DNA of 33,956 bases from an uncultured Pelagibacteraceae bacterium (GTDB taxonomy: Bacteria > Pseudomonadota > Alphaproteobacteria > Pelagibacterales > Pelagibacteraceae). The stretch spans positions 1 to 33,956 of the forward strand of contig CACOLY010000012.1 in assembly GCA_902628195.1 (NCBI GenBank), in the 5' to 3' direction. Shown in pieces: positions 16,693 through 25,453 of the stretch (position 1 is its first letter; every line of letters starts with the position of its first letter). The notes below the pieces were generated by a model. That model made no database searches. It saw only the letters and a list, made by a program, of their open reading frames with translations, and was not told where the DNA came from. The translations under genes and the position numbers were made by a program.

Positions 16693-17611
16693 TAATATTA
16701 TAAGAAAAATATTAACTTATTTAAGCGCTTGGTATCCAAATAAAAGAATATCAATTAAGAAAGATTTAAAATTAAGAAATTTCATTTTTAGAAAGTTAAT
16801 AAAAATTAATTTTGATAAAAAAAACTTAAAAAAAACTCATCTAGAATTTAATGATAACATTCATAATTTGCTAAAAAGTAAAAATATTAAAAATTTTCTT
16901 AGATATAACTTTATTCAAAAAATGTTTTTTTTACACAATAGACTTTTTATTTACCAAGAACTTAAAGAAATTAAAAAATCAAAAAATTGGAAATATTTTG
17001 AATATTTAATAAAAGAAGATCATATAGGGAATCCAATAAGATATTTTTTATATTTAGAAAGTTCTGGAAATAGAATTAATCATGGATATCATCTTTATAT
17101 CTTAGAAAAAGAGTTAAATATTTATATAAAAAAAGAAATAAAAAGTGTTTTTGAATTTGGGGGTGGATATGGGTGTATGGCAAGAATTTTTTCTAAAATT
17201 AATAAAAAAATAAAATTTACTTGCTTTGATACAAATTTTGTAAATCTATTACAGTATTATTATTTAAAACATAATAATTTAAATGTTGGATTTTCAAAAA
17301 AAAATAATTTCTTTCTTACATCAAATATAAAAAGTTTAAAAAATAAATATGATCTATTTTTGGCAAACTGGTCACTTTCTGAAACCCCCATGAATTATAG
17401 AAAAAAATTTTTTATAAAAATTAAAAATAGTAAATATATATTTATAAGTTTTCAGCAAAACTTTGAAAACCTAAACAATTTAAAATATTTTAATAATATA
17501 AGAAAATTATTATCTAAAAAATTTAAAATAAAAATTATAAAAAATAAGTTCTATCGTGGTAATTGGTTTAATAAACAAAATCATTATTTTTTAATAGGAA
17601 AAAAATTATAA
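16685..17611 (+). CDS. Putative sugar O-methyltransferase
   Basis: This 308-residue protein has the SAM-binding motif I as FEFGGGYGCMARIF at about 155-168, an acidic position in CFDTNFVNLLQYYYL, and a FLANWSLSETP segment, which match the putative sugar O-methyltransferase group found in O-antigen clusters. The N-terminal 120 residues are basic and helical. It would methylate a glycan or nucleotide sugar. It overlaps the flippase gene by 8 bases, and its 3' end overlaps the convergent membrane-protein gene by 6 bases. Confidence 0.75.
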   Translation: MISNIIRKILTYLSAWYPNKRISIKKDLKLRNFIFRKLIKINFDKKNLKKTHLEFNDNIHNLLKSKNIKNFLRYNFIQKMFFLHNRLFIYQELKEIKKSKNWKYFEYLIKEDHIGNPIRYFLYLESSGNRINHGYHLYILEKELNIYIKKEIKSVFEFGGGYGCMARIFSKINKKIKFTCFDTNFVNLLQYYYLKHNNLNVGFSKKNNFFLTSNIKSLKNKYDLFLANWSLSETPMNYRKKFFIKIKNSKYIFISFQQNFENLNNLKYFNNIRKLLSKKFKIKIIKNKFYRGNWFNKQNHYFLIGKKL

Positions 17612-18895
17612 TTTTATTTCTGGCAAATCAATCACGTTCAGGTCAATATATGAGTAAATAAATTTAATAAACTTTACAAATTCTGCGAATAAAGAACTCT
17701 TAAAAATACCATTAGGTTTTCCTTCTAATCTAAAACCAGCTACTTGATCTAACTTCCAGAGAAATAAATAGAAAAATATAAAAATAAATATAGTGTATTT
17801 TTTAAAAAGATTTTTTAAAATAAGATTAATCTCTTTTTTAAATTTAATAATATCCATTTTTAAAATTGAAAAAAATATAACTAAATAAAAAGATAAAAAA
17901 GCTAAATTTCTTCCATGATCACTAGTTAAAACAAAAGGAATTAAAACTGGTAAGAAGTAGAGCAAATATTTTTTTTGATATTTAGATTGAAAAAGTATTA
18001 TTTTTTTTTCCATAAAATATTGAAATAAGATTAAAAAGATCAAAAAACACAATATAAAGCTTAAAAATAAACTTATAAAGTCTTGATAAGAAAAATAATA
18101 AAAATGCCATTTGTAAAATCCTCCAACATAATGATAAAGACCACCGCCTAAGTATGGATTTAATTCTACATTAAATATACTTAAAACTTGGCTTAGATTT
18201 TCAAATTGTGATTGATTTCCAAAAAATAAAATTACTAATAAAATTGAAATTAAAAGCGGTGAATATATATAACTAACTTCCTTTATTTCTTTTTTATTCT
18301 TAGCAATGCCAATTGAAATTAAAATATGTAAACTTAATGAAAAAACTTGATACTCATGAGTCAAAATTACAAAAAATAAAATTGGGATTATAACAAATTT
18401 TAAATATCTTAAATACTCACCCTTATTCTTTTTTAGAATATTGAATTTATAAAAAATAAATGCATGAAATAAAAAAACTAATTTAATAATAGCATCTTTT
18501 AAAAAAAATAAATCTGGACTGTAAATATGAAATAAAAGAAGTGATGGTGAAAAAAAAATGAAAATAAAAAAAGCTTTAGATACAATAAATTTTTTAAATA
18601 AATTAAAAAATAAAATAATTTGAAAAAAATAGATTATCAAAAATAAATAACTAAAAAAAACTCTTGGTTCTATAAGAAAAATTTTATTTAGTTGCCAAGC
18701 AATTTCACCTAGAAAACCTCTTCTAATGAATCCTGCTTGGTAATTGATAAATAGTTCATTAAAAGCATAATTATTTATCTCAGGATTTTCTACTAAGTTT
18801 ATATAAAAATAAATAAAGTTTATTATTAAAAAAAAAATAAAAGTTATTTGTAAAATATAATTATCTATTTTTTTTTGATTAAAAAGATTTTTCAC
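17606..18895 (-). CDS. Multi-pass membrane protein of a polysaccharide-cluster family, function unknown
   Basis: The 429-residue protein has about ten hydrophobic segments. Between the first and second is a loop reading NYQAGFIRRGFLGEIAW, a Y-x-x-G-F-x-R-R-G-x-x-G-E pattern I recognise from uncharacterised membrane proteins of O-antigen loci. A later loop contains LTSDHGRNLAF. The arginine-rich loop could bind a lipid-phosphate or sugar-phosphate group, as in polymerases or GT-C enzymes, but this is inference. It is the last of four reverse genes and follows the 284-residue epimerase gene by 4 bases. Confidence 0.7.
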   Translation of the reverse strand: MKNLFNQKKIDNYILQITFIFFLIINFIYFYINLVENPEINNYAFNELFINYQAGFIRRGFLGEIAWQLNKIFLIEPRVFFSYLFLIIYFFQIILFFNLFKKFIVSKAFFIFIFFSPSLLLFHIYSPDLFFLKDAIIKLVFLFHAFIFYKFNILKKNKGEYLRYLKFVIIPILFFVILTHEYQVFSLSLHILISIGIAKNKKEIKEVSYIYSPLLISILLVILFFGNQSQFENLSQVLSIFNVELNPYLGGGLYHYVGGFYKWHFYYFSYQDFISLFLSFILCFLIFLILFQYFMEKKIILFQSKYQKKYLLYFLPVLIPFVLTSDHGRNLAFLSFYLVIFFSILKMDIIKFKKEINLILKNLFKKYTIFIFIFFYLFLWKLDQVAGFRLEGKPNGIFKSSLFAEFVKFIKFIYSYIDLNVIDLPEIKL

Positions 18896-18899
18896 TAAA

Positions 18900-19754
18900 T
18901 TAATTTTTTAAATAATAATAAATAATTTTTTCTATTCCTTCTTCAATACTATACTTTGGTTTCCAAAATTTAAAAAAAAATTTATTTGGGATATTATTTT
19001 TATTGTTTTGTAAATCATCTTTTTTATTTGATGAACTTATAGATATTTTAATTTTCTTTTGTAATAAAATTTTTCTTATTGTTTTAGCTATATCAATAAT
19101 CTTAATTCTTTTACCAGTTGTAAGATGAATCTCTTTTTTTTCTTTTGAAAAAAAATTAAATTTTTTCATTATTATATAAAGACCTTCTGAACAATCATCT
19201 GCATACAAAAATTCTCTACTTTCTCTTCCGTTTGTAAGCATATTTATATGTTTATTTTTTAAGGCTTTTAAAACAAAATCAGTTACTACATGAGATTTTT
19301 TTATATTTCTTTCAATTCCATAAACATTCCAAAATTTCACATAAATTGCATTTAATGATTTTGTAACATCTTCACCTAATCTCTTTAATGTACCATAGGG
19401 TGAAAAATCCATATTAGACATTTGACTACTGGCAAAAATAAATTTTTTTCTATGTTTTTTTAATAACCTGAAAGCGTTGCTTAAAATTAGTAAATTATTC
19501 ATCAAAAAATCATAATTTGATTGATATTTTTTTAAATATCTTGAACCACCAACATCAAAAGCTAAAAAAAAAACAAAGTCGCTATTTTTTATGCTTTTTT
19601 CTAAATTGTTATTATTAAAATTTCTAATATCAAATTTATTCCCTTGAACTAAATCAAACTCTATTATTTGAAAATTTTTCTTTTTCTTTAAAAAATCTAC
19701 TAAATGGCTTCCGATTTGTCCTTTTGATCCTAAAATTAAAATTTTTTTTTTCAT
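18900..19754 (-). CDS. NAD-dependent epimerase/dehydratase family protein
   Basis: This is a 284-residue extended short-chain dehydrogenase. The dinucleotide motif LGSKGQIGSHL is at 8-18, with an acidic residue in IIEFDLVQG. The catalytic Tyr-Lys is in SPYGTLK, followed by a WNVYGIE substrate loop and ESREFLYADDCSEG in the C-terminal half, a pattern shared with GDP- and dTDP-sugar reductases and epimerases. Exact substrate is unclear. It sits between a GT-A-like gene and a membrane-protein gene in the reverse block headed by the GDP-mannose epimerase. Confidence 0.85.
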   Translation of the reverse strand: MKKKILILGSKGQIGSHLVDFLKKKKNFQIIEFDLVQGNKFDIRNFNNNNLEKSIKNSDFVFFLAFDVGGSRYLKKYQSNYDFLMNNLLILSNAFRLLKKHRKKFIFASSQMSNMDFSPYGTLKRLGEDVTKSLNAIYVKFWNVYGIERNIKKSHVVTDFVLKALKNKHINMLTNGRESREFLYADDCSEGLYIIMKKFNFFSKEKKEIHLTTGKRIKIIDIAKTIRKILLQKKIKISISSSNKKDDLQNNKNNIPNKFFFKFWKPKYSIEEGIEKIIYYYLKN

Positions 19755-19766
19755 TCAATAAATATC

Positions 19767-20630
19767 TTAATTTTTTTTAAAAAAATTGAATATTTTTTTA
19801 AAGAAATTATATGGGTAAAAAATTAAATATGACAATAATAAATTGAAATTTAAATCTCTAAATCTAAAAAATTTAAAGATAAGATAATAATAAGATCCAT
19901 ATGCATATAATTGACTCAGATTATTATATTTTAAAAAATCAAGCAGATAACCTTGATTTTCCTTCCATGATTTTATTTGCCAATTCCTATCTTCTGTAAA
20001 AGCCTTAAAATCGTTATCGAATTTCATTACATTGCAATGCTTAAATAGATTTAGTCTTTTTAAATTCAAAGCTTCGCTTGCTGCTATATAGAAATTTTCA
20101 TTTATACCCCAGTCATATTGGTTGTAAGGTTTAATAATTTTTTGAAATTTAAGAGCTTTTTCTTTTGATATCTTGAACACAATTAAATCTATTCCATAAT
20201 GTGGCCAAAAATTATTTTTGACAATTCCATTTGTAATATGTGTATTAGGATAAATCAGCGCACAAAAGTTACTTTCATTTATTTTTGATAAAATTTTAAA
20301 CAAATTATTTGGAACTATTATATCCGCTGTTGAGTAAATTAAATATTCAAAGTTATCATTATTCAAAAATTGACTTAAGGCATTGTCTAACATTAATTTA
20401 TTCGAATATTTCTTGTTGTTTGGAAGTTCTCGTTTAGGAATATTTATATAAAAATTTTTTATATTTTTATTATCTATAAACTGTTTAACATTTTGTTCAT
20501 CAAATTGAGTAAGGCTAAAAGTTATATCTTCGTCTAAACTTTTGACAGATTCAACAAAAATACTTTGGTAAATATCATTGACTTTTGATTTTCCTATTGG
20601 CCTAAAGGATACTAGCCACAAAGCTTTCAT
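19767..20630 (-). CDS. GT-A-like glycosyltransferase or related protein
   Basis: The 287-residue protein begins MKALWLVSFRPIG and has a YLIYSTADIIVPNNLF segment about residue 97, which resembles the end of the GT-A nucleotide-sugar domain where a T-x-D or D-x-D motif binds metal. A YDWGINENFYI segment follows in the region of the catalytic base of such enzymes. The C-terminus is aromatic and basic, perhaps a membrane-surface patch. I do not recognise a named family. Position between two nucleotide-sugar enzyme genes supports a glycosyltransferase role. Gaps are 3 bases upstream and 12 downstream. Confidence 0.6.
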   Translation of the reverse strand: MKALWLVSFRPIGKSKVNDIYQSIFVESVKSLDEDITFSLTQFDEQNVKQFIDNKNIKNFYINIPKRELPNNKKYSNKLMLDNALSQFLNNDNFEYLIYSTADIIVPNNLFKILSKINESNFCALIYPNTHITNGIVKNNFWPHYGIDLIVFKISKEKALKFQKIIKPYNQYDWGINENFYIAASEALNLKRLNLFKHCNVMKFDNDFKAFTEDRNWQIKSWKENQGYLLDFLKYNNLSQLYAYGSYYYLIFKFFRFRDLNFNLLLSYLIFYPYNFFKKIFNFFKKN

Positions 20631-20633
20631 AAT

Positions 20634-21650
20634 TTATTCAGTTATTTTTTCAATATTGCCTTTACAAAATTTTTCAATATTTGATCCACTATGTATCTGT
20701 TGTTCAATCCACAAATATGTCTTTTCAAGACCTTCTCTAAGAGTAAAATCAGGCTTCCAGCCAATTTTTTTTTCAACATATGAGTTATCACTTGACCTTC
20801 CCCTAACACCTTTAGGCTTATCTAGTTGGTAATTTTTTTTTACTTTATAGTCAGCTATTTCCTCAATAATTTGAATCATTTCATTAATTGATACCTGTTC
20901 CTCACTTCCTATGTTAAACACGTCTTGTTTATTGCTTTCAAAAACATCTAATGTGCCTTTTATACAGTCATCAATGTATAAAAAACTCCTTGTCTGTTCT
21001 CCATCTCCCCAAACATCAATTATTTTCTCCTTATTTTTTTTAGCTAAAATAATTTTTCTACATAAGGCTGCAGGTGCTTTTTCTCTTCCGCCATCAAAAG
21101 TCCCAATTGGTCCATAAATATTGTGATATCTTACTACTCTTGTTTCTAATCCAAAATCCTCTGAAAAATGTCTGCACATTCTCTCACTAAATAATTTTTC
21201 CCAACCGTAGCCATCTTCTGGATCAGCTGGATAAGCATCTTCTTCTCGTAATCCTTTTACAAAGGTTTCATTTTGTTTTAATGAGTTATATACACAAGCA
21301 CTTGATGAAAAGAAAAATTTTTTACATTTATTTATTATAGCTGCTCTTAATAAATTTGTATTAACAAGAACTGAAAGCATACATTCTGCTTTATTATTTT
21401 CAATAAAACCCATACCACCCATATTACATGCAAAATTAAATATATAATCTACCCCTTGAGTAACTTTTAGAGCATTATCATAGTCTTTTAGATCTAAACT
21501 ATAATTACTAGAACCTTCAAAATTTTGAAACCAATTTTCAAGAGGTTTGATATCAGCACATATCAGTTTTATTTTGTCATCTAGAATAAATTTTGAGGCC
21601 AAATGTCCTCCAATAAAGCCACCTGCACCACATATTAATATTTTTGCCAT
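20634..21650 (-). CDS. GDP-mannose 3,5-epimerase-like enzyme
   Basis: The plant enzyme of this name turns GDP-D-mannose into GDP-L-galactose and GDP-L-gulose. This 338-residue protein follows it closely over most of its length: GAGGFIGGHL at 8-17, the NMGGMGFIE segment at 76-84, SSSACVY with the catalytic Cys at 119, YGWEK with Tyr148 and Lys152, the RYHNIYGPIGTFDGGRE stretch followed by KAPAA with Lys191, QTRSFLYIDD, and GVRGRSSDN near the end. The combination of Cys, Lys and the HNIYGP/GGREKAP loops separates it from ordinary UDP-sugar epimerases. It heads a four-gene reverse block. Substrate is a strong inference from motifs, not proven. Confidence 0.85.
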   Translation of the reverse strand: MAKILICGAGGFIGGHLASKFILDDKIKLICADIKPLENWFQNFEGSSNYSLDLKDYDNALKVTQGVDYIFNFACNMGGMGFIENNKAECMLSVLVNTNLLRAAIINKCKKFFFSSSACVYNSLKQNETFVKGLREEDAYPADPEDGYGWEKLFSERMCRHFSEDFGLETRVVRYHNIYGPIGTFDGGREKAPAALCRKIILAKKNKEKIIDVWGDGEQTRSFLYIDDCIKGTLDVFESNKQDVFNIGSEEQVSINEMIQIIEEIADYKVKKNYQLDKPKGVRGRSSDNSYVEKKIGWKPDFTLREGLEKTYLWIEQQIHSGSNIEKFCKGNIEKITE

Positions 21651-21745
21651 TAAGATTTAATATCCTAAAAACAAAAAAATAATAGTAAAAATTTTTAAAA
21701 TGAATAAATTCATAGTAATAGATTAATCTATAAATCAAGAAAATT
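21651..21745. promoter_or_regulatory. Divergent intergenic region, probable promoters both ways
   Basis: This is 95 bp of AT-rich DNA between the divergent epimerase and polymerase genes. It contains two small inverted repeats, ATGAAT-aa-ATTCAT near 21700 and AGATTAATCT near 21720. These could be operator sites but are also expected by chance at this composition. Confidence 0.35.
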
Positions 21746-23089
21746 GTGATGAATCAATTATTAGATAATTTCAAAAAAAGAACTGATTTAAATGATAAAA
21801 TATTAATATTATGTATATCTTTTGTACCCTTATCTCTTGCGATAAGTATTTTTGTTGCTGATTTTTTAGCATCTATAGCAAGTATAATTTTAATTTTTTT
21901 TTTATTAACAAAAAAAAATATAATTTTTTTTAAAAATTTGAAAAAAGAAATTATTTTTTTTTTTGTTTTATATTTTTTAATTCTTCTAAGTTTAATTTTT
22001 TCAAATTATAAAGAGGATTCATTTTTAGCGTCTTTTTTTTACTTTAGATATTTTCTACTATCATTAGCAATTTATTATCTTTTAAAAAAATATGACTTTT
22101 ATCTTAAAATTTTATTTTATTCTGTTTTAATTGGAACAAGTATTGTGGTCTTTGATGCTTATATTCAACAAATCTTTGGATACAATACTTTTGGTTATCC
22201 TAAAATAGGTACATTACAAAGAGATTCGCTTATATATTTAACTGGTTTTTTTGATGAAGAAAAAAAACTTGGAAGCTATCTTGTTCGATTTTTACCTTTA
22301 GTATTAAGTTTATTTATCTTTTTTAAAACTAAAAGAAAAACTTTTATTGAATCTATAATTTTAATTTTGGCAGGTATTGTAATATTTTTTTCATCAGAGA
22401 GAACGGCTTTGTTTCTCTTATTTATTATTTATTTTTTTTATTTTTTTATAAGCAATCATAAGATATTTTTTTTAACGACAATTTTAGTTTCTTTCATCAT
22501 TCTTTTTAATTATAGTGCTAATTCAGAATTAACAAAAAAATATATTGATTTTACTCTTCATCAAACAGGTTTAATAAATTTTATTAAAAAAGATATAACA
22601 GAAGAATATAAAGCTTTCGAGAAGAATAGTTTGTTAAGATATTATTCAGAAGAACACGAAAATCTTTCTTACACTGGATTAATAATTTTTCAAAATAATT
22701 ATTTTTTGGGTTCTGGGGTGAAAACTTTTTACAATGAGTGTGAAAATATAAAAAAAAAATTCATTAAAAAAACTAAAAGAAATAATAAATTAATTTGCTC
22801 AACACACCCACATAATACTTATATTCAAATTTTATCAGAAATTGGAATTTTTGGATTTATTTTGATAGCATATTTTTTTATAAAAGTTTTAATAAATAAC
22901 ATAAAAATTATTTTAAAAAAAAATAAATCTAATCTTGATAACGTTTATTTTTTGTTAAATTTAAACATAGTTATTAATATAATGCCATTAATACCATCTG
23001 GAAGTTTTTTTAATAATTGGATGAGTTTAATAATATTTTTCCCATTAGGGTTTTGGCTATATATTAATGAAAAATATCATCAAAAATGA
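21746..23089 (+). CDS. O-antigen ligase/polymerase family membrane protein
   Basis: The 447-residue protein has about ten to twelve hydrophobic helices and the family's large periplasmic loop between about residues 255 and 350. The loop ends in STHPHNTYIQILSEIGIFG, the H-x-H-N motif shared by WaaL ligases and many Wzy polymerases. It would join or polymerise lipid-linked glycans at the outer face of the inner membrane. The frame opens with GTG at 21746 directly followed by ATG at 21749; either could start it. It overlaps the next gene by 4 bases. Confidence 0.85.
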   Translation: MMNQLLDNFKKRTDLNDKILILCISFVPLSLAISIFVADFLASIASIILIFFLLTKKNIIFFKNLKKEIIFFFVLYFLILLSLIFSNYKEDSFLASFFYFRYFLLSLAIYYLLKKYDFYLKILFYSVLIGTSIVVFDAYIQQIFGYNTFGYPKIGTLQRDSLIYLTGFFDEEKKLGSYLVRFLPLVLSLFIFFKTKRKTFIESIILILAGIVIFFSSERTALFLLFIIYFFYFFISNHKIFFLTTILVSFIILFNYSANSELTKKYIDFTLHQTGLINFIKKDITEEYKAFEKNSLLRYYSEEHENLSYTGLIIFQNNYFLGSGVKTFYNECENIKKKFIKKTKRNNKLICSTHPHNTYIQILSEIGIFGFILIAYFFIKVLINNIKIILKKNKSNLDNVYFLLNLNIVINIMPLIPSGSFFNNWMSLIIFFPLGFWLYINEKYHQK

Positions 23090-24441
23090 TTATCAAATAT
23101 CAAAAAGAAAACATATTAGTTAAATTATTCATAATTTTTTCTTTTGGTATATGTTGGTTATCCATCTCAACTTCTATTGATGATCTGTTTATTTTAGAAA
23201 ACGATAAAGAATTAAATATTAAATTAATTATTAATTTCTTTAGACAAACTTTAATATATTTTTGTTTTTTTTTTTGTTTTATACTTTTGTTATTTTTTAG
23301 AAGAAGTATTTTTCAAAATGAAAATTTAACTTATATAATTTTTGGTATTTACTTTTTAGCTCAAATACCAGGTCTAACATATTCAGAAAATAAATTTGAG
23401 AATATCTATTTAGTATTTTCTGCATTAACTGCAATTTTAACAATGATTTTAATCGAGAGATTTTTCTCAAAAGATGAAAAAAAAATATTTATAATCATAT
23501 CCTTTTTAATATTATTGGTTGTTTTTTTATTGATTTTTATTCCACAATTAAAACTTTTTCTAAAAGGTGAGCAAATCTTTTATGGTAGCCTAATCAGAGA
23601 TTCCGAAATTTTTTTTGGTAAAGATTCACCAAGGTCCTCTGGTTCATCAAGAATATGTTTATTACTGATAATTTTACTTTATATTTTAGATCGCATGTTA
23701 TTTAAGAAAATAAAATTTATTACAAAATTTTTTGTAATTGTTTTATTATCAATAATATTATTATATCAGAGTAGAACAATAATTTTTTTATCAATATTAA
23801 TTTTTTCTTTAATATTTATTTATGAAAATAATTATTCTTTTAAAAAAGTTTTAAAATTCACCTGTGTATATTTTGTTATTCCCCTTTTGGTTTTCATTTC
23901 ATTAGTATCATATTATGCAAATCAAAATAAAGAAGATAAAAAAATAACTCAAATTATTGAAGGGGAAATTGTTTATCAATATCAGATTGATAGGCATTTA
24001 TTAGATTTACCTAAAAAAAAAACAATTAAAGATTATTTTACTTTAAGAAAATTAAGTGACTTCAGTTCAGGAAGGTTTAGTGATTGGAAAGAAATTTATA
24101 TGAAATTTTCAATTGAAAATATCTTTTTTGGATATGGATCTCAAGGAGACAGATATCTGATAAATCAAAGTGCATCCAATGCACTGATTTATGCTATATC
24201 ATCCTCTGGAATATTTGGTTTAATATTTTTTATTTTATTTTCTTTAATTGTCATAAAAAAAACTTCAAAATGTATTATAAATTTCAAGCAAATAGATTTT
24301 AATCAATATTATTTTTCTTTAATAATTTTAATAATTTTTTTAAGATCTTTATTGGAAAGTTCTTACTCAGTGTATGGCATTGATTTTATGATCATGATTA
24401 CTTCAATTTGTTTTATAAATAATTTTAAGACTAAAAATTAA
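23086..24441 (+). CDS. Second O-antigen polymerase-like membrane protein
   Basis: The 451-residue protein has about eleven hydrophobic segments and a soluble loop at roughly 280-360. It contains YQSRTIIFLSI, an S-R-T segment seen at the end of a helix in the O-antigen polymerase/ligase family, and FFGYGSQGDRYLINQSASNAL followed by SSGIFGLI, which takes the place of the H-x-x-x-L/GIFG stretch. The HPHN motif itself is absent. I infer a polymerase (Wzy) role, leaving the neighbour as ligase or the reverse. It is coupled to the upstream gene by an ATGA overlap. Confidence 0.75.
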   Translation: MIIKYQKENILVKLFIIFSFGICWLSISTSIDDLFILENDKELNIKLIINFFRQTLIYFCFFFCFILLLFFRRSIFQNENLTYIIFGIYFLAQIPGLTYSENKFENIYLVFSALTAILTMILIERFFSKDEKKIFIIISFLILLVVFLLIFIPQLKLFLKGEQIFYGSLIRDSEIFFGKDSPRSSGSSRICLLLIILLYILDRMLFKKIKFITKFFVIVLLSIILLYQSRTIIFLSILIFSLIFIYENNYSFKKVLKFTCVYFVIPLLVFISLVSYYANQNKEDKKITQIIEGEIVYQYQIDRHLLDLPKKKTIKDYFTLRKLSDFSSGRFSDWKEIYMKFSIENIFFGYGSQGDRYLINQSASNALIYAISSSGIFGLIFFILFSLIVIKKTSKCIINFKQIDFNQYYFSLIILIIFLRSLLESSYSVYGIDFMIMITSICFINNFKTKN

Positions 24442-24444
24442 ACA

Positions 24445-25452
24445 ATGAATTTTTATTATTTAATAACATTATTCTTTGTTCTTTTTAATTTGTTAATAAT
24501 AAAAAATTTTTCTAAAATAAAATTTTTTCATTTAAATATTGATAAGCCTGATAATAAAAGAAAGTTTCATCCTAAACCAACAGCCTTAGCTGGTGGTCAA
24601 ATCATCTATTTAAATATTTTGATATATTGGTTTTTTTTAATTTTTTTTGAAGATTTTTTGGAAAAAGAAATTTTCTTTCAGGATGTACATTCAATGAATA
24701 GTTTTATTTTAATCAGTTCGTTAATTTTTTTAATTGGTTTTATAGATGATAAAATCAATCTGAAAGCTAATCATAAATTTATAATTATTTTTGCTATTAT
24801 AATTTTATTTTTATTTTTAGATAAGAATATTATAATTAACCAAATTAAATTATCATTTATAGAAAGAGTTTTTTTTCTCAACCAATTTAATATTTTTTTT
24901 ACAATATTTTGTTTCCTTGTCTATTTAAATGCATTTAATATGTTCGATGGAATTAATTTACAATCAAGTTTTTATTCTCTTTTTATTTTTTTTTATATTA
25001 TGATTTTTTTTACTAATTCTTTATTGATAAATATTTTAATTATTTCATTAATTTGTTTTTCATATTTAAACTTTAAAAATAAAACATTTCTTGGTGATAG
25101 TGGCTCTCTTTTGTTGGCTTTCATAATCAGTTATTTTTTTATTAATTTATACAATTTAAATTATATTGATTATGCTGATAAAGTATGTTTATTCATGTTA
25201 ATTCCGGGGTTAGATTTACTAAGACTATTTACAGTAAGAATCTACAATAAAAAAAATCCACTAAATTCTGATAGGAATCATTTACATCATATTTTAATTA
25301 AAAGATATTCTTTAGAGAAAACATTGTTAATTATTCTTTTCATGATAAGTTTTCCTATAATTTTAGATTATTTCAATATTGATGTTATTTATACGATAAC
25401 ACTAACTTTTTTAACGTATTTTATTTTAATTATTTATCAAAAAAAAAATTAA
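24445..25452 (+). CDS. Polyprenyl-phosphate phosphosugar transferase, WecA/TagO/MraY family
   Basis: This enzyme starts a glycan by moving a sugar 1-phosphate from a UDP-sugar to undecaprenyl phosphate at the inner membrane. The 335-residue protein has about ten helices and all the family's cytoplasmic motifs: ALAGGQIIYL, FIDDKINL with Asp101-Asp102, NMFDGINL with Asp168, FLGDSGSLL with Asp218, and RNHLHHIL with the His cluster at 279-282. The donor sugar is not certain; a UDP-N-acetylhexosamine is usual. It ends the forward block, one base from the convergent GDP-fucose synthase gene. Confidence 0.93.
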   Translation: MNFYYLITLFFVLFNLLIIKNFSKIKFFHLNIDKPDNKRKFHPKPTALAGGQIIYLNILIYWFFLIFFEDFLEKEIFFQDVHSMNSFILISSLIFLIGFIDDKINLKANHKFIIIFAIIILFLFLDKNIIINQIKLSFIERVFFLNQFNIFFTIFCFLVYLNAFNMFDGINLQSSFYSLFIFFYIMIFFTNSLLINILIISLICFSYLNFKNKTFLGDSGSLLLAFIISYFFINLYNLNYIDYADKVCLFMLIPGLDLLRLFTVRIYNKKNPLNSDRNHLHHILIKRYSLEKTLLIILFMISFPIILDYFNIDVIYTITLTFLTYFILIIYQKKN

Positions 25453-25453
25453 A

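Noticed and set aside
21695-21730. Small inverted repeats between the epimerase and polymerase genes as operator sites
   Set aside because: Arms of five or six A/T-rich bases are expected by chance in this composition; they are noted only in the intergenic entry.
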